Positions 34,580 through 46,371 of a DNA stretch of 64,000 nt are shown here, piece after piece. The DNA lies in assembly GCA_014925825.1 (NCBI GenBank), contig JACGCK010000114.1, positions 88,780 through 152,779 of the forward strand. Reading direction: 5' to 3'. Within the stretch, counting starts at the first letter, position 1. The number at the start of each line of letters is the position of its first letter. Made by a program: the position numbers and the translations under genes. This DNA is from Pholiota molesta. Its lineage: Eukaryota; Basidiomycota; Agaricomycetes; Agaricales; Strophariaceae. Under the pieces are notes generated by a model. It saw only the letters and a list, made by a program, of their open reading frames with translations, did no database searches and was not told the origin of the DNA.

Positions 34580-35195
34580 ACCTCCTCTCATCTCTCCTCT
34601 CTGCTGTCCTCCTCATCTCTCCTCGTCTCCGCCCTCGACAGCCTGCGTCCTTCCCGAGTAAGTGCGCGGCTTTCCGTTCCCCGCTCGTTATGGCCTCTGA
34701 TGCTCCCTTTGACATGCCTACCTAGAGCCGATGGGCGACGGCGCCGCGGGGACCTTGAGCACCCGATCGCCTTCGTCGGGTAAGGCGTCCAGGTTGTCGA
34801 TGTCGTCAGGACTGTGCGCTGACGTTATTGAGTAGGCAGGTCGCTGCGCAGCGCGACGCCGGCGGGGCTGAAGAGGACGGCGCCAGCCAAATAGCGCCGC
34901 GCAGAAGTGAGTTGTCCACGAGGAGATGGCCGCCGCAGCGTCTTACGCTTTATCCTCAACCCACCGCACCCGATCGCTGCCTTCCTGCGCTATGCAGCGG
35001 CATCTGCCTTGGGACCTTCGTGTCCAACCGCCTCATGCGGCGATCCGCGCTCAGCGCGTGCTGCAAGCGGTAAGTTTCAACGCATCCGTACGCCCGACAA
35101 CCACTGACGCGATCTTCGAAGCACGCCGCCGTCCAGGAACCTGTGGGAAGGGGCTTCAAGAGAGGGCGAATCCGATGAGTCGTCGTAGTTGTTGA
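34580..35195 (+). other. Putative spliced transcript without a clear start codon (unit A)
   Basis: Downstream of the TATA box, four introns with good borders can be drawn: donors at about 34660, 34780, 34907 and 35070, and acceptors at 34725, 34835, 34997 and 35121. The exons 34726-34779, 34836-34906, 34998-35069 and 35122-35195 keep phase through to a TGA at 35193-35195 (HPIAFVGQVAAQRDAGG...). No in-frame ATG is present near the 5' end; the first ATG in the spliced RNA gives only 35 codons. It could be a decayed gene or a spliced non-coding RNA. Repeated in unit B at about 43478-44093. Confidence 0.35.
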
Positions 35196-36013
35196 AAAGA
35201 ACGGCATTGGGTTCTGCCTCGTCGCCCCGTCCGCGCGTCGACGTTCTTCCGCACTCGCAATCCACCCGCACCGCGTTCTGCCACCCCTGGAGGCGATCTG
35301 CGCGCAGCTCTGCGCGAGCGCATCTGGTACGTCGCAAGGGATCCGTGCCGCTGCGCCCACTGATGCTGACGATCTTCGCTGTCCTTGCCCAGGGCACGCC
35401 GCCTTCCATAACGAACGACGATTGTGAATCGCCGTCGAGATCGCGGAGGGTCGTCGAGGGCGAGTGCGAACGGCGAGTGTGGCGCGGCGGGGCTCCGTCA
35501 ACATCGTCTTCGGCTGCCGGGAACGCCGTTTGAGTGGGGAGGGGGTGGATGGCGAGGAGCGCTGGCAGGGCCGAGGTAAGCACGGATGTTGAACAACGAA
35601 AGGAAACTAGACTTACTTTGAGATCGTCCGCTAGCATCCAAGTACGCCTCCCGCGTCGCCGAACAATGGGCCTGGGGTTCAACTCGTTGTCGTCGACCAT
35701 GGCGCTTCGCAGTGCGCCGTCGTCATCGATGGCTAGGCAAGGATCTGGGCGGGAATTACCCATGGGAGGCGGTCGGAGGCGAGATCGTGATCGTTGGGGT
35801 ATAGGCGATCGTGCACGGAAGGTGAGTGGTCTAGAGAGATGGGCCGCGTTCTGAGACGAGTGGAAATGGGTGAGGCGCAGGCGTCCGGGGGGTTGCAAGC
35901 GGGCAGGTATCGTTCGTGCGCTGCGGTGCAAAGGCGTGGTCAGTTTGGGCAGTTGTAATGAGCTGCGACGCACCGTATACGCGGTCGAGCCCGCTGCGCC
36001 TCACTCTGCGCAT
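35077..36013 (-). other. Modular ORF related to the 4-7 kb repeats (unit A)
   Basis: The minus strand is open for 298 codons (35077-35973), with exon-like wording AIDDDGALRSAMVDDNELN and TWMLADDL before a good donor (gtaagtctag) near 35615 and an acceptor (ccctgccag) near 35562. The segment matches the + strand module at about 5070-5200 (EALRSPMGDS... LADDI, then gtgagc). Function unknown. GC-rich composition inflates open frames on both strands, so coding status is uncertain. Confidence 0.35.
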
Positions 36014-36326
36014 TCCATGCGATTTTCGGATGACGCGCGAGCGCCCGGAATTGTCGTCGTCGTCGGGAACGAGGGAGAAGGGCGGGGCTCGGTCGTCAGC
36101 GGCGAGGCGCCGTTCGTGCCCTGCCGTGAAGCATGTCGTCAGCTTGCCTGCACGCCGTCGCCATCAGCACACATACTGCTGAGGTCTTGCGAGCCAAATT
36201 AGGCGGGGTCGTGGGGTTGGAGGACGCGGATGCCGTGGAGAGGGGAGGGTGGTGAGTGGCCGAGGTAAGCGTCGATTTCATTCACGAAAACGGAACTCAC
36301 GTGATCGATCGCGCCGCAATTGAAGA

Positions 36327-37473
36327 ATGTCGTCCCCCCCTGCGCCTGTCAAGAAAACGAGTCCGTGGCTGCACTTCGTCGCCGGAGGGTCAGTGCCCCG
36401 CGTTCTGCCCCGTAGCACCCCGCTGACCCGTGACACTTGCTTACAGCCTCGGCGGCACGTGCGGCGCCATCGTCACCAGCCCCTTCGACGTCGTCAAGAC
36501 CCGCCTCCAGTCCGACCTCTTCCGCCAGAAGCACTCCGCCGTCAACGTCCTCGGCGGCGGCGCGGGCTGCAGCGCCGTCTTCGGTGCCCCGCGCCCCGCG
36601 AACCTGCTCTACAACTTTGTCGAGACGGGCTACATCATCCGGTGCGTTGCCCCTCTGGCCCCACTCACCGTCCGCCTGCTGACGCAGACGGACCATTAGC
36701 GACATCTACCGCGAGGAGTCCTTCCGCGCGCTGTTCAAGGGCCTCGGCCCCACCCTCGTCGGCGTCGTCCCCGCGCGCTCCATCAACTTCTTCGCCTACG
36801 GCAACGGCAAGCGCCTCATCGCCGACAAGTTCAACCACGGCGAGGAGAACAGTTGGGTCCACCTCACCGCCGCCGCGGGCGCGGGCATCGTCACCGGCAC
36901 CGCGACGAACCCCATCTGGGTCGTGAAGACGCGCCTGCAGCTCGCGCACGGCTCCGGCCAGGTCCTCGGCGGGAGCTGGCTCTGCGTGCAGCGCATCCTG
37001 CGCGAGGAGGGCGTGCGGGGGTTTTATAAGGGCCTGAGCGCGAGTTATTTGGGCGTGACGGAGGGCACGATCCAGTGGGTGCTGTATGAAAGGCTGAAGC
37101 GGCTGAGCGAGTCGATGGAGGGCCATGGACCGGTGTCGCGCTGGGCGGGCATGCTGGGCAGCGCCGGCGCCGCCAAGCTCGTCGCCAGCCTCATCACCTA
37201 CCCGCACGAGGTGCGTTCCGTCCTTTATCACCCACTTAAACATTCATTAACCATCCCTCTCCATATTAGGTACTACGGACACGCCTGCGCCAGCCGAGCG
37301 TCAACGGCGTCGTCAAATACACCGGCCTCCTCCAGACCCTCCGCCTGGTCATCGCGGAGGAGGGCGCGCGCACGCTCTACAGCGGCCTCTCCGCGCACCT
37401 CATGCGCGTCGTCCCGAACGCCGCGGTCATGTACTCCATCTACGAGGGCCTCATCAAGTACAGCTCGTCATAG
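36327..37473 (+). CDS. RIM2: Mitochondrial carrier, Rim2 type, copy 2
   Basis: Same four-exon structure and the same three carrier signatures as the gene at 27151-28305. It starts MSSPPAPVKKTSPWLHFVAGG. All intron borders are intact and the frame is open to TAG at 37471-37473. The upstream region is not the RPC25-divergent promoter of copy 1 but the end of the modular repeat locus (GCCGAGgtaagcg about 60 bases before the ATG). Expression therefore depends on whatever promoter that locus supplies. Likely functional protein if transcribed. Confidence 0.88.
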
Positions 37474-38491
37474 GCCGCGCGCCGTCCGTCCTTGTCACCG
37501 CCGCACCCCGCCGCCCGCCCACGACCGATAGATGTGCGGATGGGGGGCCATTTCTGATGCTTGCGTGTGTGCGCGTAACGTCGCACGCTGCCCGGTTCCT
37601 CGAACACCCCACTCAAACCCTTATCTTATAGCAGGCCCTCTGCATCATCCGCATAGACAAAAAGTACCCACCCACATGCTCCTGCCACCACCCACCCACC
37701 TACTCCACATTGCCCTTTATCGCCCATACTGCCCGTATCTGATATGCTAGCCCGACCGCCTTACGCGCCGTAATCCCGCCCTCCATCGCACATCTTATTA
37801 CTTATGTATTTATCTTACCAGGTCCCATCATGCTTTTTCTGGCCTATTAGCGGCCGCTTTTTGTAGTACATACATACCTACCTATTTGAGTTTTCCTGTT
37901 GCACTATTCCGTACATAATCTGCAATAACTACACAAGTTAAAAAAGCTTACATTTTTGAGCGAATGACCTTGCGATCCTGGTTTCGTTGGAGTGCTCGGA
38001 GAGATGTCAAGAATGCAGTCGGACAAAACGCAGGAATATAACTTTTGATCCAAGGGCGCTTAAGCGGCCGCCGCTGTTCTGCCAAGTTCCCGCTGACCTT
38101 GGACTTCACTCGTGTGAAAGTTAGTCGATGCATAACAGTTATTTACAGTTATTAACTGCAACTTTTATCGTGCCCATAACTGCCCGATTACGGTTATGAC
38201 TGTTCTCCCCATATTATGAAGGAATTTCATGGGAATTTGATCAAACTGATGATATCTCAAAAGAATGAAGAAGGCAGTCAACTTGAAGACCAGGAACTAG
38301 TTTCAACATATTCTAATGCGCCAAATCAGAGAGCCAATCGTCATCACACTATCTAGCTAATATTTCCTAACAAAGATATTGCAATATTGCTGATGACTTG
38401 CAGAAATGCACATCTGTGGCTCTGGGATGTTATCCTAGATAGCACAGAAATTTTTAGATATGTTTCTGATGAATGCTAGAACTCTTACCGT

Positions 38492-38997
38492 TTAATAATT
38501 CGCATAGGTAGAAAGGGCGGTCAAGTTACTGGCAATGTAGAGGTCGGCAATGGTTTGCGCCGCAGCCTCGTCAGCGGGGACCTTGATCGTCCTTTCAGCA
38601 CCGGACGCATCCGCGTACTTGAAGTAGGCCGGAGAACTGCAGTTCGCAGCCGCAGCGCCCGCCTCCCTGGCCTGGACCACCGCACGGCGGCGCCCCTGGG
38701 TGGAGTGGAACCAGTTGAGGTGGGTCGCGCGCGTGCCCCCGCCGTTGAAGCACTTTGTGCCAGAGCCGAAGAGCGAGAAGAGGAAGTCCGAGCAGCCGCT
38801 CCCGGTGTATCCCTGGCCCTCGGTTCCAGAGGGGAGATTGTTGAACTGGGCGGAGAATCCGAAGCCAGAGGGGAGGGAGCAGCAGACGGACCCGCCGTCG
38901 GTGCAGCCAAAGGAGGAGCCGCTGCAGGAGACGGTGCTTGCAAAGCCTTCATAACTGACGGTTTGTGCGAGAGCGGATGATGCCAGCGCGACAGCAG
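38492..38997 (-). pseudogene. Secreted cysteine-rich protein, 5'-truncated copy 2
   Basis: Nearly identical to 29598-30103, with the same loss of the first codons of the signal peptide and the same junction to a WD40 fragment. A few substitutions (for example the tract encoding PADEA instead of PADEG) separate it from copy 1. Confidence 0.85.
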
Positions 38998-39229
38998 TGT
39001 ACGTCCCACATGTGCAGCATCACGTCGCGCGAGCCGGTGACGGCGATCGGGCAGTGGTTCAGCACACACACGGAGCGGATTGTCGAGAGGTGCCCGTGCA
39101 GGATGTAGATGCATTGCCTGTTTCGTGCTTAGTGTGTGTGTCAGAAATGAGATGGGGCGATACACACCCGGATTTGAGATCCCACACCCGGACAACCTTG
39201 TTGCACCCCCCGCTGAAGATGAGGGTGAT
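38998..39229 (-). pseudogene. F-box/WD40 gene fragment (unit B)
   Basis: Same 230-base fragment and junction as at 30104-30335; no difference noticed in the part read. Confidence 0.85.
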
Positions 39230-39959
39230 ATCCTCTCACTGTTCATGTTGCAGATGGCGGTGGAGGGTGGTGGCAGGTGTACAGTACAACAGATGCGGTG
39301 TCACGAGAGGCGCGGGAAAGTGTTGGGTAAGGCGGCGGGATCGGGGGGCGGGTGCAGGGACAAAACACCATACGGCGTGAAAATGTGAAAACACGTAAGT
39401 AACTGTCTTGTTTTTGGGTGTAGAGAGATCATAGGATCAGAGGTTAGCCCACCCCGAAGGGCAGGCTAACATGGATAGTCCTAAAATGGATAAAGTCAGT
39501 AAATGAATGAATTTACGCACGAAGTAGGTGCCAAGTCCAAATTGACGCGGAAAGATCTTCGGGGTAAAACAGCCAATTTGCACGCAAAGTGCATTGCTAG
39601 ATTCGAAAGATGGTGGGCATCGGGATAGGGATTCCATGGAGGCAACAACATACCGTTCTGTGTAAATTATCCATGGTTACGACGAAAGGCTAAAAGTGAC
39701 TTTAGCATGTAAAATAGAATTTCTAGGTGGATAATTTACCTCGACAACACAACTTGAAGCCCCCAATTGATTTCTGTGGAGATAGCACCTGCAAGTTAAT
39801 AAAAGCAGTCAGTAAGTGTGTGATAAAATCAAGAAGAAGAAAAAAGACAATACCTATGTAGTCCATGGACATGTGGGAGGTCGCAAACCATTAAAACCGG
39901 TGCTTATTGTGCAAAATGACGTACCTTAAAAAAGAATTCATGAGCTGACATCGGAGTGG

Positions 39960-40670
39960 TCATGTGGTCCGCGGGATGTTCAAATATGTTGTCGGAATTT
40001 CTCGAGACTGGGACAGTGTTGTGAGAGATAAGAAGGACTCGGAAAGAATGTTCAAGGAAATGAAAAACTTACCAAAGGATCAAAACCTGATTTGCGAGAA
40101 ACAGCAGTCCACGGGAACTTTAAATAAAGTGTCGGAATATTAGTACCAGCGCTTATTGTGTCAAATGATGTACCTTGGAATAAATATCAATGAGGTGGGA
40201 TGGCAGAGTGGTCATTCATTTGGTCCATGGGAAGCTCAAATATCAAGTTGGAATTTCTCGAGACTGGAACAGTGGAAAGACTCGGAAATGATGTTTGAGG
40301 AGATGAAAAACTTAGCGAACCATCAAAACCTGATTCGTGAAAAAGCGCAGTCCGCAGGAAGTCCAAATATTGTGTCGGAATTTCTCCAGACTAGAACAAT
40401 GTAGTGTGAGGTAAGAAAGACTCGGAAATGATGTTTGAGGAGATGAAAAACATACCGAAGGATCACAACCTGATTTGCGAAATACCGCAGTCCGCGGGAA
40501 GTCCAAATATCGTGTCGGAATGTCTCGAGACTGGAACAATGTTGTGTGGGGTAAGAAAGACTTGGAAAGGATGTTTGAGGAGAGGAAAAACTTACCGAAG
40601 CATCAAAGCCTGATTCGCAAAAAACCGCCGTCCGCGGGAAGTCCAAATATTGTGTCGGAATTTCTTGAGA
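39960..40670 (-). repeat. Tandem exon-intron cassette array (unit B)
   Basis: Copy of the array at 31065-31774. One cassette is a base longer (CATCAAAACC against CATCAAACC near 40322), making its exon part 75 bases like the others, so the unit B version is closer to intact. Confidence 0.75.
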
Positions 40671-41357
40671 CTGGAACAATGTTCAAGTTCTGTGAGGTAA
40701 GAAAGACATGGCCGTTTGTCAGATTGAATCAGTATGGCATAAGATAAGGAAGACACAGTAAGAATACATGTAGGAACATCTGATTATCGGGGTGCAGTCC
40801 ACAGGAAGTTTTGAAACGGTGTCGAGAGAAAGGCTTAGTCCGATATGATATATTAGATAAAGAAGCAAACATACCTCTGTACAGAACATCCCCATCATCA
40901 CCGTGTAGTCCACTGGAAGCTTGAATATCCTGTTGGGATTCAGCCGCGTAAGCGCATAGTTGAACGTCGACAAGGGTGATGGTTGAGACGTTGAGGAGAG
41001 ATCAAAGTGGTCATTTGTCACGGCTGCGACGACGGGCGCCTAAACGGCAGATGCAAGCTGCGCAGCAGTACATCTAGAATTTGGATATACATTAGCATAG
41101 TTTACACATATGAAAGGAGTTGAATACATACCAGTAACCATACTGAGGACTGGTACAGTGGTACTGGAACGAAAGAAATCGGACTGGACACCGTCATAAA
41201 GACGGCAGGAATGGAAAGGGGATTCGGGAGCGTCAAGGAAATTTCTCCCTTTTGATATGTTCGGTTGCTGAGGGTCGCCAATTTCCGTGTGATTCGTGTC
41301 CTCCCTTTCAGGATCTAGACGTGTGAACGGTGCTAAAGTTCCAGCCTTGCCAGCGAG
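39960..41357 (-). CDS. Putative gene ending in cassette array (unit B)
   Basis: Duplicate of the locus at 31065-32461 with the same exon candidates and the same terminal TGA (39960-39962). Product unknown; see that entry for the reading. Confidence 0.3.
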
Positions 41358-41372
41358 CTGCAAAGGAAGCCA

Positions 41373-43380
41373 AACTTAAATATTACAATTATGTTTCAGG
41401 GTAGCTTGGAGTTCCTGTCTCCCGCTTCCGGAGGCCGGGAATATCAGCTCGCAAAAATACACTTCTGCTTCTCTCCCTTAGTATTTGAATCGCGAAGTGT
41501 TCTATATAGAGTATTCAGATGCTGCAAAGCATAGCAATTTTCTCTTCGAGAGCGCGGTGGACGTGCCAATTTTAGAGGAATGATACAAGAATTATGATTT
41601 CGGCCGCATTGCTGTCAACACCAAAATGCGTCCGAGATTCGCAAAAATGTACCGGCGAAGAAGCGGTTACCAAATTTTCGCTTGACGTACTTGTCAAGCC
41701 GTTTCCTTCCTTCCTTCTGTTTTGCAATGCAGAATTACGGTCTCGGGAGCTAGTTGAATCAAGGGACACCTACTATTTCGATCCGCCGTCTCCATCGCAC
41801 TGTCCTACTATGTTTTTCCGTCTCCATTACATTTTTTCAAGCCATTAATCCAAGTTCGTACCATAATCAATCACTGCAGTACTCGTATTTTACGCTGTAC
41901 ATTAAATGGAATCGATTTCGCGCTGTGTTATGGTTTAGCGCCCGCTATCTGCATCATTTCGGCGCCAAAGATGCACTGCAAGTTTCGCCAACAGCTGTGG
42001 TCTCAAGAAATTAATATATCGAGTTGTTCATTATTTTCCAAACGTCCTATAATGTTGTTTTCCATTACAAGACAACAGATGCAGAGATACGTCAGATTGC
42101 GGCCGTGATTAGATCTTGTGCAATCTGAATACGGCGGTTGATTCGAGCGCCAATACTTCGTTATTAGATTTACCATATTAATTGCTAACTACTCGTACTT
42201 ATAGGATAGGTTTGATAATAGCTATTGGTAAATAACCAGTTCGAAAAGCAGTGGTATTAAGCAGAGATTGAATGTCAAAATTCAATAAGGTACAAATTGC
42301 GGCGTATCTAGGTATAATCTTTGCATCACCAAACACGATATCAGTCTGTCGTTGAGGATGAATAGAATAATGCAGAATACAAGTCGCATTTAGTAAAACA
42401 ATGTCGTCGTATATACACCTACGGCACTCCGTCAGAAAGACGAAGCGCGGTTGCGCAGAACACAGATCCCCATCATGTCCGCCTCCTCACCGAATACACG
42501 ATTTCAAACGCTACGCATAAGCCGGTTCTTTTCACCTGTCATCAGAACCCTGACTTTACCGGCTAGCTAGCCTACGTGGCAGCGCGAATAGCGCGCGCGC
42601 AATGCGTCCCAAGTGGGCGGAGGATCTGTGTGCCGTTCCCTGCAGTGTAGCCGCGATGATTAGCGCGTTTCCACTGCAGTTCTTAATTATATTGCACGGT
42701 TGCTTGGGAGTACGTTAGAGTACATTAAAGAGTACCTATTCCCAAGAATTTAGAGGGAGAAAAGCAAACGGCGACCGCAGGCACTCCATGCCACCCGACG
42801 GCACCCTGTATCTCGACCCCCGCCTCGCGAACGCGTTCGAAAATGCAGCGCAACCGGCGCCCGCGAAAAAAGAAGGTCCATTACGTGCCATCACGGAAGC
42901 ACGGAGGCTTTACGTGGCGTGTTTCAGCCTAAGCAACTGGCTAGAACTTTGCGCTTGAAGTGGAGGATTCGGAGCAGGGGAGCGTAGATTGCACGGAAGG
43001 CGCTAGAAACGCCGTTTCCCTGTTTCTTGGGTTTTTCGGTCAGGGGGAAATTGGCCTAGGCGCGGACAGAGGTTAGGTAGGGTCGACGGTGGTGAGATGT
43101 TCGCGCTGAGAGTGTGTGGTGGGGATTAATCTAAGGATGTGTTTACGAGGCCTTTGAAATTGGTGTAACTACAGACGGCTTGAAATGCAGCAATAAAACA
43201 ATAAAATCATATTGATTAATAGTCTACACGAACATAGATTGTGAGCTGGTAGGTACGGGAGGATACTGCAGAGGCTGCGAGGTTGATAGCGCGAATGGGA
43301 GAAGGGGGCGCGGAGAGATGGCGCGAATGGGACATGTTCGCTTAATTCGACGATCCCGGTATCTGACCCTGCGCGAGCAT
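41373..43380. other. AT-rich spacer, no supported gene (unit B)
   Basis: Duplicate of 32477-34480. Contains the two-base longer poly-A run near 42870 that changes the reading of the short MPPDGTLYLD frame. Confidence 0.5.
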
Positions 43381-43436
43381 CCGTTTGTATCTCAAACCCG
43401 TTTATTCCCATCTACTACGTACATGGGGTGCAGATG

Positions 43437-43444
43437 TATATAAG
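43437..43444 (+). promoter_or_regulatory. TATA box with pyrimidine-rich start region (unit B)
   Basis: Duplicate of 34539-34546, followed by the same CT-rich tract and spliced-transcript candidate (about 43478-44093). Confidence 0.5.
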
Positions 43445-43974
43445 AGCTGCCTAGCTGACCGTCTATCCTCATTCCCCACCTCCTCTCATCTCTCCTCTCT
43501 GCTGTCCTCCTCATCTCTCCTCGTCTCCGCCCTCGACAGCCTGCGTCCTTCCCGAGTAAGTGCGCGGCTTTCCGTTCCCCGCTCGTTATGGCCTCTGATG
43601 CTCCCTTTGACATGCCTACCTAGAGCCGATGGGCGACGGCGCCGCGGGGACCTTGAGCACCCGATCGCCTTCGTCGGGTAAGGCGTCCAGGTTGTCGATG
43701 TCGTCAGGACTGTGCGCTGACGTTATTGAGTAGGCAGGTCGCTGCGCAGCGCGACGCCGGCGGGGCTGAAGAGGACGGCGCCAGCCAAATAGCGCCGCGC
43801 AGAAGTGAGTTGTCCACGAGGAGATGGCCGCCGCAGCGTCTTACGCTTTATCCTCAACCCACCGCACCCGATCGCTGCCTTCCTGCGCTATGCAGCGGCA
43901 TCTGCCTTGGGACCTTCGTGTCCAACCGCCTCATGCGGCGATCCGCGCTCAGCGCGTGCTGCAAGCGGTAAGTT

Positions 43975-44911
43975 TCAACGCATCCGTACGCCCGACAACC
44001 ACTGACGCGATCTTCGAAGCACGCCGCCGTCCAGGAACCTGTGGGAAGGGGCTTCAAGAGAGGGCGAATCCGATGAGTCGTCGTAGTTGTTGAAAAGAAC
44101 GGCATTGGGTTCTGCCTCGTCGCCCCGTCCGCGCGTCGACGTTCTTCCGCACTCGCAATCCACCCGCACCGCGTTCTGCCACCCCTGGAGGCGATCTGCG
44201 CGCAGCTCTGCGCGAGCGCATCTGGTACGTCGCAAGGGATCCGTGCCGCTGCGCCCACTGATGCTGACGATCTTCGCTGTCCTTGCCCAGGGCACGCCGC
44301 CTTCCATAACGAACGACGATTGTGAATCGCCGTCGAGATCGCGGAGGGTCGTCGAGGGCGAGTGCGAACGGCGAGTGTGGCGCGGCGGGGCTCCGTCAAC
44401 ATCGTCTTCGGCTGCCGGGAACGCCGTTTGAGTGGGGAGGGGGTGGATGGCGAGGAGCGCTGGCAGGGCCGAGGTAAGCACGGATGTTGAACAACGAAAG
44501 GAAACTAGACTTACTTTGAGATCGTCCGCTAGCATCCAAGTACGCCTCCCGCGTCGCCGAACAATGGGCCTGGGGTTCAACTCGTTGTCGTCGACCATGG
44601 CGCTTCGCAGTGCGCCGTCGTCATCGATGGCTAGGCAAGGATCTGGGCGGGAATTACCCATGGGAGGCGGTCGGAGGCGAGATCGTGATCGTTGGGGTAT
44701 AGGCGATCGTGCACGGAAGGTGAGTGGTCTAGAGAGATGGGCCGCGTTCTGAGACGAGTGGAAATGGGTGAGGCGCAGGCGTCCGGGGGGTTGCAAGCGG
44801 GCAGGTATCGTTCGTGCGCTGCGGTGCAAAGGCGTGGTCAGTTTGGGCAGTTGTAATGAGCTGCGACGCACCGTATACGCGGTCGAGCCCGCTGCGCCTC
44901 ACTCTGCGCAT
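43975..44911 (-). other. Modular ORF related to the 4-7 kb repeats (unit B)
   Basis: Duplicate of 35077-36013 with the same 298-codon open frame and the same candidate intron. Preservation of the frame in both units says little because the units are nearly identical. Confidence 0.35.
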
Positions 44912-45224
44912 TCCATGCGATTTTCGGATGACGCGCGAGCGCCCGGAATTGTCGTCGTCGTCGGGAACGAGGGAGAAGGGCGGGGCTCGGTCGTCAGCGG
45001 CGAGGCGCCGTTCGTGCCCTGCCGTGAAGCATGTCGTCAGCTTGCCTGCACGCCGTCGCCATCAGCACACATACTGCTGAGGTCTTGCGAGCCAAATTAG
45101 GCGGGGTCGTGGGGTTGGAGGACGCGGATGCCGTGGAGAGGGGAGGGTGGTGAGTGGCCGAGGTAAGCGTCGATTTCATTCACGAAAACGGAACTCACGT
45201 GATCGATCGCGCCGCAATTGAAGA

Positions 45225-46371
45225 ATGTCGTCCCCCCCTGCGCCTGTCAAGAAAACGAGTCCGTGGCTGCACTTCGTCGCCGGAGGGTCAGTGCCCCGCG
45301 TTCTGCCCCGTAGCACCCCGCTGACCCGTGACACTTGCTTACAGCCTCGGCGGCACGTGCGGCGCCATCGTCACCAGCCCCTTCGACGTCGTCAAGACCC
45401 GCCTCCAGTCCGACCTCTTCCGCCAGAAGCACTCCGCCGTCAACGTCCTCGGCGGCGGCGCGGGCTGCAGCGCCGTCTTCGGTGCCCCGCGCCCCGCGAA
45501 CCTGCTCTACAACTTTGTCGAGACGGGCTACATCATCCGGTGCGTTGCCCCTCTGGCCCCACTCACCGTCCGCCTGCTGACGCAGACGGACCATTAGCGA
45601 CATCTACCGCGAGGAGTCCTTCCGCGCGCTGTTCAAGGGCCTCGGCCCCACCCTCGTCGGCGTCGTCCCCGCGCGCTCCATCAACTTCTTCGCCTACGGC
45701 AACGGCAAGCGCCTCATCGCCGACAAGTTCAACCACGGCGAGGAGAACAGTTGGGTCCACCTCACCGCCGCCGCGGGCGCGGGCATCGTCACCGGCACCG
45801 CGACGAACCCCATCTGGGTCGTGAAGACGCGCCTCCAGCTCGCGCACGGCTCCGGCCAGGTCCTCGGCGGGAGCTGGCTCTGCGTGCAGCGCATCCTGCG
45901 CGAGGAGGGCGTGCGGGGGTTTTATAAGGGCCTGAGCGCGAGTTATTTGGGCGTGACGGAGGGCACGATCCAGTGGGTGCTGTATGAAAGGCTGAAGCGG
46001 CTGAGCGAGTCGATGGAGGGCCATGGACCGGTGTCGCGCTGGGCGGGCATGCTGGGCAGCGCCGGCGCCGCCAAGCTCGTCGCCAGCCTCATCACCTACC
46101 CGCACGAGGTGCGTTCCGTCCTTTATCACCCACTTAAACATTCATTAACCATCCCTCTCCATATTAGGTACTACGGACACGCCTGCGCCAGCCCAGCGTC
46201 AACGGCGTCGTCAAATACACCGGCCTCCTGCAGACGCTCCGGCTGGTCATCGCGGAGGAGGGCGCGCGCACGCTCTACAGCGGCCTCTCCGCGCACCTCA
46301 TGCGCGTCGTCCCGAACGCCGCGGTCATGTACTCCATCTACGAGGGCCTCATCAAGTACAGTTCGTCATAG
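45225..46371 (+). CDS. RIM2: Mitochondrial carrier, Rim2 type, copy 3
   Basis: Four exons, same plan and start as copy 2, with TAG at 46369-46371. Differences from copy 2 are few (for example CCCAGCGTC against CCGAGCGTC in exon 4). In part of exon 4 the bases follow copy 1 (CTGCAGACGCTCCGGCTGGT) rather than copy 2, which suggests gene conversion. All three signatures and splice borders are intact. The 3' flank (46372 onward) is diverged from that of copy 2. Confidence 0.88.

Larger units (their letters stand above)
29598..38491. repeat. 8.9 kb tandem duplication, unit A
   Basis: Base-by-base reading shows the segment recurs at 38492-47385 with an offset of 8894-8898. Differences seen are mostly single-base homopolymer indels (for example near 30560, 31035, 31430 and 33972). 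Order inside: truncated secreted-protein gene, WD40 fragment, cassette array, AT-rich spacer, TATA-led modular locus, carrier copy 2, carrier 3' spacer. The 3' spacer (37474-38491 against 46372-47381) is clearly more diverged than the rest. Confidence 0.95.
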
